From Anaerolineae bacterium (GTDB taxonomy: Bacteria > Chloroflexota > Anaerolineae > J102): a stretch of DNA of 17,633 nt. Below the pieces are notes generated by a model. That model was not told where the DNA came from. It was given only the letters and a program-made list of their open reading frames with translations, and searched no databases. Positions 13,902 through 17,633 of the stretch are shown here, piece by piece. Made by a program: the position numbers and the translations under genes. The stretch covers positions 1-17,633 of the forward strand of contig JALWDV010000059.1 in assembly GCA_027036755.1 (NCBI GenBank), written 5' to 3'. Numbering within the stretch: position 1 is the stretch's first letter; each line of letters begins with the position of its first letter.

Positions 13902-14810
13902 ATGATGAAAGACCTCAAAGCTTTATTGGGCCCCGCCCGGGCGCCCTTCCTCACCCTTCCGCCCGTCGTCACCCTGCTGGGATTGGGCGCGGCGGTATGG
14001 CGCACCGGCGGCCACGTTCACTACTGGTATTTTCTGCTGGCCCTCATCGGCGCATTGGCCGCGCACATCAGCGTCAACGCCCTGAACGAATATCACGATT
14101 ACAAAACTGGGCTGGATGAGTTGACCCAGCGCACGCCCTTCAGCGGTGGCAGCGGCGCTTTGCAGGCCCGGCCCGATCTGGCGAAAAAGGCCCTTTGGTT
14201 GGGCGTCATCGCCGCCCTGATTACGCTGCTCATCGGCGTATTCTTTCTGTGGCGATGGGGCTGGGGCATCGTCCCGCTGGGCGTTCTGGGATTGCTCGTG
14301 GTTATCGCCTACACCCCACTGCTCACTCACAGCCCCCTCGCCTGTCTGATTGCGCCGGGCCTGGGCTTTGGGCTGCTCATGGTCATGGGCACGGACTACG
14401 TGCTCACCGGCAGCTACAGCCTGACTGCGTTCTGGGCCTCGCTGACGCCCTTCTTCCTGGTCAATGATCTGCTGCTGCTCAACCAGTTTCCCGACGTGGA
14501 AGCCGACAAGCAGGTGGGACGGCGGCACTACCCCATGGTCATCGGGCGAGAGAAGAGCGCGCTGCTGTATGGCGCGCAACTGGCGCTGGCCTACCTGGCC
14601 ATCATCATCGGCGTGATCCTGGGCTATCTCCCCGCGTTGACGCTGCTGGGACTGCTCACCGTCATCATCGCCATCCCCACCTACCGGGGCGCGCGGGCCC
14701 ACGCGGATGACATGGAGAAACTGATCCCCTTCATGGGCAAAAATGTGCTCATCAACCTGGCCACGCCCCTGCTCATGGCCGTGGGGCTGATCATCGCCGC
14801 GTTTCTCTAG
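13902..14810 (+). CDS. UbiA-family prenyltransferase, MenA-like
   Basis: Integral membrane prenyltransferase of 302 aa that would attach a polyprenyl chain to an aromatic acceptor. Both Mg-diphosphate motifs are visible: N59-x2-NEYHD (62-66) with G70 and D72, matching the NxxNDYxD...GxD pattern of MenA, and DVEAD (198-202) followed by GRRHYPMVIG, close to the RDIETD..AGKRTLAVRLG region of MenA. About seven to nine hydrophobic helices run through the rest. MenA (1,4-dihydroxy-2-naphthoate prenyltransferase, menaquinone synthesis) is the nearest match, but other UbiA members cannot be excluded, and no quinone gene lies alongside. GGAG (13892-13895) precedes the ATG; a second ATG at 13905 is also possible. 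The stop codon overlaps the convergent acyltransferase gene. Confidence 0.87.
   Translation: MMKDLKALLGPARAPFLTLPPVVTLLGLGAAVWRTGGHVHYWYFLLALIGALAAHISVNALNEYHDYKTGLDELTQRTPFSGGSGALQARPDLAKKALWLGVIAALITLLIGVFFLWRWGWGIVPLGVLGLLVVIAYTPLLTHSPLACLIAPGLGFGLLMVMGTDYVLTGSYSLTAFWASLTPFFLVNDLLLLNQFPDVEADKQVGRRHYPMVIGREKSALLYGAQLALAYLAIIIGVILGYLPALTLLGLLTVIIAIPTYRGARAHADDMEKLIPFMGKNVLINLATPLLMAVGLIIAAFL
14807..14810. other. Shared CTAG stop tetranucleotide of two convergent genes
   Basis: The palindrome CTAG supplies TAG stops on both strands: 14808-14810 for the prenyltransferase and 14809-14807 for the acyltransferase. No intrinsic terminator fits between the genes, so both transcripts must run into each other's coding region. 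Confidence 0.9.
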
Positions 14811-16486
14811 AGGCCGCGAGGGACGTCAGTCGCTTCGAGATGGGCGTGCACGCGGCAATATCGCGAGCCGGGCAAAGCTTTGTTCTTGCAGCGCTTGCCC
14901 GATTTGGTGATGGCGATGCAGCGATCCTCATCGCGCTCAGCCTCCTCCCCCACCTCGACGGCGGCGGCGGGCGTCTCGGCGGGCGTCGTTTCCTTTGATT
15001 CAGCCTCACGCCTCTCCCCAATCTCGACCATCGTCTCGGCGACCGGCTCCTCGGCGATGAACTCCGCCGCCGCGAGGGGCGTCTCCTCCTGATTATCCAT
15101 CTCCTCGGTCATGCGCAACATGCCCGCAAAATCCTCCTCGATGAATTCGGCGATGGTTTCGGGGTCGGGAACCAGCCCGTAATCGGTCATAACGCCGACG
15201 CTAACCGAGCCAGCGTAGCTGAAGATGCTGACGCCCATGCCCAACCGGCCCGATTGCGGCACCCAAAACATGATGCGCTCGATGGGGCTGCCCGCGAAGT
15301 AGAGCTTCTGCCGGGGCCCGGGCACATTGGTCAACACCAGCGTGGATTTCATGGCGAAGAACTGCACCGCCAGATTTTCGATCTCCGCGGGAGTCATGCC
15401 CATGGCTTCGAGCAAGGCGTAGCCCACCACCGCCTCGGGTGAATTTTTTAGATCATCCATGCGCCGCTTCACCTCCAGCATCCGCTCCAGCGGATTTTCG
15501 ATGCCCAGAGGCAGGGACATCACCACCAGACCAAAATGATTCCCCAGCTTGGCGGCTTCTTCCAGCGGACGCAAATTGACCGGCACCATGGCCCGGATGT
15601 TCAGGTCTTCGGGCACGCGCTCGCCTCGGGCCAGAAGATATCGCCGCAATCCACCGGCGACTGCGGCCATCAACACATCGTTGACGGTGACGCCGAACGC
15701 GTTTTTGATCTGCTTGACGTCCTCCATGGGAAGCGCATCCGTCCAGGCCACCACCTTTTTGCGCCCCAGCTTGCCCTTGAGGATGGTGCGGGTGTCGGGC
15801 AAGAGCAGGGCCAGACGGGCGAGGCGTTCGGCAAAGGCCCTGGCCTGTGAGGTCCGTTTTTTTAGATGCTCGGGATTGAGCAGCATCAGACGCCCCTCGT
15901 CCGCCATCATGCGCGTGGCGGCGAAGAAACTGGCCGCGGGCGGAAACAATGCCCGCACGCGGCGTCCGCGGCGGCGGTGGGCCTTCTCCGACTCCGGTTT
16001 GGGCCAGGGAGCGTCGGGGTCCACGTCACACAAGGTCATCAACACCGACATCAAGGCGATGCCATCGGCAATGGCGTGATGCAATCGCACCACCAGAAAC
16101 GAGCCCCCTCCGACAAGATTCTCCACCAGATGGAACTCCCACAGGGGTTTGCTCCGATCCAGAGGCCTGCTGGCCAGTTTGCTGATCATATCCTTCAGCG
16201 CCGCCTCATCTCCCGGAGAAGGCAAACCGATCCGGAAGATGTGGTTTTCGATATCGAAATGGGGATCATCCTCCCAATAAGGCCCGCGCAGGGGCAGCCG
16301 AGACTCTCGCACGCGTTGACGAAAACGCCGCCAACGGCGCACCATACGCACAGCCACCGTCGTCTTCAAACGTTCGTAATCCAGCGGTTCTGCAAACTCG
16401 AAAAAGCCGGTGATCATCATCAGATTGGTGGGATCATCCATGTGAAGCCACGCGGCGTCGATATTCGATAGCGGTTTTCGGACCAT
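14807..16486 (-). CDS. WS/DGAT acyltransferase with C-terminal zinc-finger-like tail
   Basis: Wax ester synthase / diacylglycerol acyltransferase: joins acyl-CoA to a fatty alcohol or diacylglycerol, making storage neutral lipid at the membrane. The 559-aa protein has the catalytic HHxxxDG as HHAIADG (136-142), preceded by PLDRSKPLWEFHLVENL. It also has the C-terminal-half motifs NDVLMAAVAGGLRRYL, NLRPLEEAAKLGNHFG and NVPGPRQKLYFAGSPI. The enzyme domain ends near residue 455; family members are usually about 450-480 aa. The extra ~100 residues are an acidic, Glu/Ala-rich linker, then a compact C523-x9-C533-x10-C544-x2-H547 motif that looks like a small metal-binding finger. The start at 16486 has GGAG (16494-16497) 7 bases upstream. 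It converges on the prenyltransferase gene with a 4-bp overlap. Substrate (wax ester or triacylglycerol) is not decidable here. Confidence 0.9.
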   Translation of the reverse strand: MVRKPLSNIDAAWLHMDDPTNLMMITGFFEFAEPLDYERLKTTVAVRMVRRWRRFRQRVRESRLPLRGPYWEDDPHFDIENHIFRIGLPSPGDEAALKDMISKLASRPLDRSKPLWEFHLVENLVGGGSFLVVRLHHAIADGIALMSVLMTLCDVDPDAPWPKPESEKAHRRRGRRVRALFPPAASFFAATRMMADEGRLMLLNPEHLKKRTSQARAFAERLARLALLLPDTRTILKGKLGRKKVVAWTDALPMEDVKQIKNAFGVTVNDVLMAAVAGGLRRYLLARGERVPEDLNIRAMVPVNLRPLEEAAKLGNHFGLVVMSLPLGIENPLERMLEVKRRMDDLKNSPEAVVGYALLEAMGMTPAEIENLAVQFFAMKSTLVLTNVPGPRQKLYFAGSPIERIMFWVPQSGRLGMGVSIFSYAGSVSVGVMTDYGLVPDPETIAEFIEEDFAGMLRMTEEMDNQEETPLAAAEFIAEEPVAETMVEIGERREAESKETTPAETPAAAVEVGEEAERDEDRCIAITKSGKRCKNKALPGSRYCRVHAHLEATDVPRGL

Positions 16487-16507
16487 TTTTATTCTCCAAA
16501 TAGCGAA

Positions 16508-16549
16508 GCGAACGCTATGTCGATTTTATCCTGCTTCAGGAGCGTTCGC
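16508..16549. repeat. Inverted repeat between cyclotransferase and acyltransferase genes
   Basis: GCGAACGCT (16508-16516) and AGCGTTCGC (16541-16549) are perfect 9-bp arms around a 24-base loop, extended imperfectly outward. It lies 47 bp after the cyclotransferase stop and 22 bp before the acyltransferase start, without a T-run on the minus strand, so it is a weak terminator at best. It could instead lie in the acyltransferase leader. Confidence 0.45.
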
Positions 16550-16595
16550 GTCTTTATCTTAAACCATCAAACGTAAAAAACCAATCCGCCGTCCA

Positions 16596-17429
16596 TCAAG
16601 GAAAGGAGACGACGCCCAGGAACACCTTTGAATCTGGCCGCGTCAGCTCGATCTGAAACAGTTTGGGCCACAGTTTGCCGGTGACGAACAGCCGATGGCC
16701 CGTTTCATCCCAGGCGATGCCATTGAGCACGTTCGCGCCGGGACGATCCTCGGGCGGCAGCAGGCCGCTGAGATCGATCCACGCCAGCACGCGCCCGGTG
16801 GCCGGGTCGATGCGGGCGATGCGATCTGTCAGCCATACGTTGGCGTATACGTCGCCTCGGATGTATTCCAGCTCATTCAGGCGCTGCACCGGGCCGTTTT
16901 CATCCCGCACCGTCACGCGCCGCAGCTCTTGCAGGGTGACGGGATCCAAAAAGTGCAGGGTGGGCGTGCCATCGCTCATGATCAACTCCCGGCCATTGTG
17001 CGTGAGTCCCCAACCCTCGGTGGGATAGTCGAATGTGCCCAGGAGATCAAAGCTGGCCCGATCATACACGAACCCCACATGCGATTGCCAGGTAAGCTGA
17101 TAGAGCCTGTCATCGAACAGGGTCACGCCCTCGCCAAAGTAAGCGTCGGGCAGATCGCGCTTCTGCAGCACCCGGCCCGTCTCCAGCGCCACCCGCCGCA
17201 GCGACGAGCGCCCGCGCAGTCCCGTGCCCTCGTAAAAACCTCCCTGATAGTAAACCAGCCCCTGGGTGAAGGCCGCGGGATCGTGCGGGTGGACCGCCAG
17301 CACCCGATAGCCATAAACGGGCGTGGCCGCGGAGGATACGATGCCGGGCCCGATGGGAATGGACGCGATGGTCTCGGAAAAAAGCAACAGGCTGAGGAGG
17401 AATGGCAGCACGCCGCGCAGTAACATCAT
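16596..17429 (-). CDS. Secreted glutaminyl-peptide cyclotransferase (plant-type QC)
   Basis: Converts N-terminal glutamine of peptides to pyroglutamate with release of ammonia; bacterial members of this beta-propeller family are usually exported. The 277-aa protein starts with a hydrophobic signal segment (VLPFLLSLLLF, about residues 7-17), cleaved perhaps near residue 23-35. Family blocks in order: HDPAAFTQGL (49-58), YEGTGLRGRSSLR (66-78), YFGEGVTL (97-104), WGLTHNGRELIMSDG (140-154), LNELEYIRGDVYANVW (184-199), LNGIAWD (235-241) and GKLWPKLF (251-258). These match the plant-type family closely. No Shine-Dalgarno is clear, and a second ATG lies one codon downstream. It is upstream of the acyltransferase gene on the same strand with a 109-bp gap, so cotranscription is possible but not shown. 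The physiological target peptides are unknown. Confidence 0.92.
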   Translation of the reverse strand: MMLLRGVLPFLLSLLLFSETIASIPIGPGIVSSAATPVYGYRVLAVHPHDPAAFTQGLVYYQGGFYEGTGLRGRSSLRRVALETGRVLQKRDLPDAYFGEGVTLFDDRLYQLTWQSHVGFVYDRASFDLLGTFDYPTEGWGLTHNGRELIMSDGTPTLHFLDPVTLQELRRVTVRDENGPVQRLNELEYIRGDVYANVWLTDRIARIDPATGRVLAWIDLSGLLPPEDRPGANVLNGIAWDETGHRLFVTGKLWPKLFQIELTRPDSKVFLGVVSFP

Positions 17430-17555
17430 GCCATCATTTTAACGCCAGCCCCGCAAATGCACAACCAGCCATTTTAAATTTGACTTGGCGACAAGCACCC
17501 CTCCCGGCATCTCCCGCTTCGACTGGAGTCTTGCACGGGGAGGAGCCCTTCGCTT

Positions 17556-17633
17556 TGCCAATAGTGCAGCAGATGGGCGTCTCCCTCCCCCGGACATGAA
17601 CGCAGCGAGTATCGGGGGAGGGTCGGGGTGGGG
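17556..17633. repeat. GC-rich palindromic repeat at the right window edge
   Basis: TCTCCCTCCCCC ... GGGGGAGGGTCGGGGTGGGG resembles the core of the 68-bp repeats at 719-786 and 9860-9927 but with a different loop. It is cut by the window end. 17430-17555 shows no gene or other signal. Confidence 0.5.

Noticed and set aside
13923..14702. 259-codon minus-strand frame opposite the prenyltransferase
   Set aside because: Antisense shadow; the plus strand shows both UbiA metal-binding motifs and hydrophobic helices.
1..17633. tRNA or rRNA genes
   Set aside because: No cloverleaf with the expected T-arm sequence or conserved rRNA segment was found by reading both strands; a covariance-model scan could still settle this.

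Overview
The window is a GC-rich bacterial chromosome segment with housekeeping and accessory genes separated by long, repeat-filled gaps. I infer a member of the Chloroflexota (Anaerolineae-like). The reasons are the mix of a giant STAND-TPR protein, a lone SWIM-finger protein, a WS/DGAT acyltransferase and a short CCCH-type finger, together with abundant palindromic interspersed repeats. No rRNA or other marker gene is present, so this placement is tentative.

Layout: 1-919 has no credible gene and holds several repeat families. 920-3030 (+) carries fmt (methionyl-tRNA formyltransferase), whose stop overlaps the start of a secreted GH18-type glycosidase. 3031-3751 is a cluster of nested hairpin repeats followed by a textbook sigma70 promoter, a structured leader with an internal terminator-like hairpin, and an 88-residue SWIM zinc-finger protein (3752-4018, +) with its own terminator. 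4340-8962 (-) is one very large gene for an ATPase with about 27 consecutive TPR units. 8963-10026 is a repeat-rich gap in which a 147-bp element has inserted into another repeat. 10027-10914 (-) is folD and 11389-13236 (-) is glmS, separated by an intact 180-bp element with terminal inverted repeats. 13902-14810 (+) is a UbiA/MenA-type prenyltransferase that converges on, and shares its stop tetranucleotide with, a WS/DGAT acyltransferase (14807-16486, -) carrying an unusual C-terminal zinc-finger-like tail. 16596-17429 (-) is a secreted glutaminyl-peptide cyclotransferase. The window ends in another GC-rich repeat.

How the genes relate: fmt and folD both belong to one-carbon/formyl metabolism (FolD makes the 10-formyl-THF that Fmt consumes), though they are not in one operon. 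GlmS starts amino-sugar and cell-wall precursor synthesis, while the GH18 protein probably cleaves a glycan outside the membrane. The UbiA-family enzyme (quinone or other prenyl lipid) and the WS/DGAT enzyme (wax ester or triacylglycerol) are both lipid enzymes. I see no complete multi-gene accessory system such as CRISPR, toxin-antitoxin, restriction or a biosynthetic cluster. The most notable signals are the nested mobile repeat with a 12-bp duplication, the inverted hairpin loop between repeat copies, the leader of the SWIM gene, and the acyltransferase-finger fusion.
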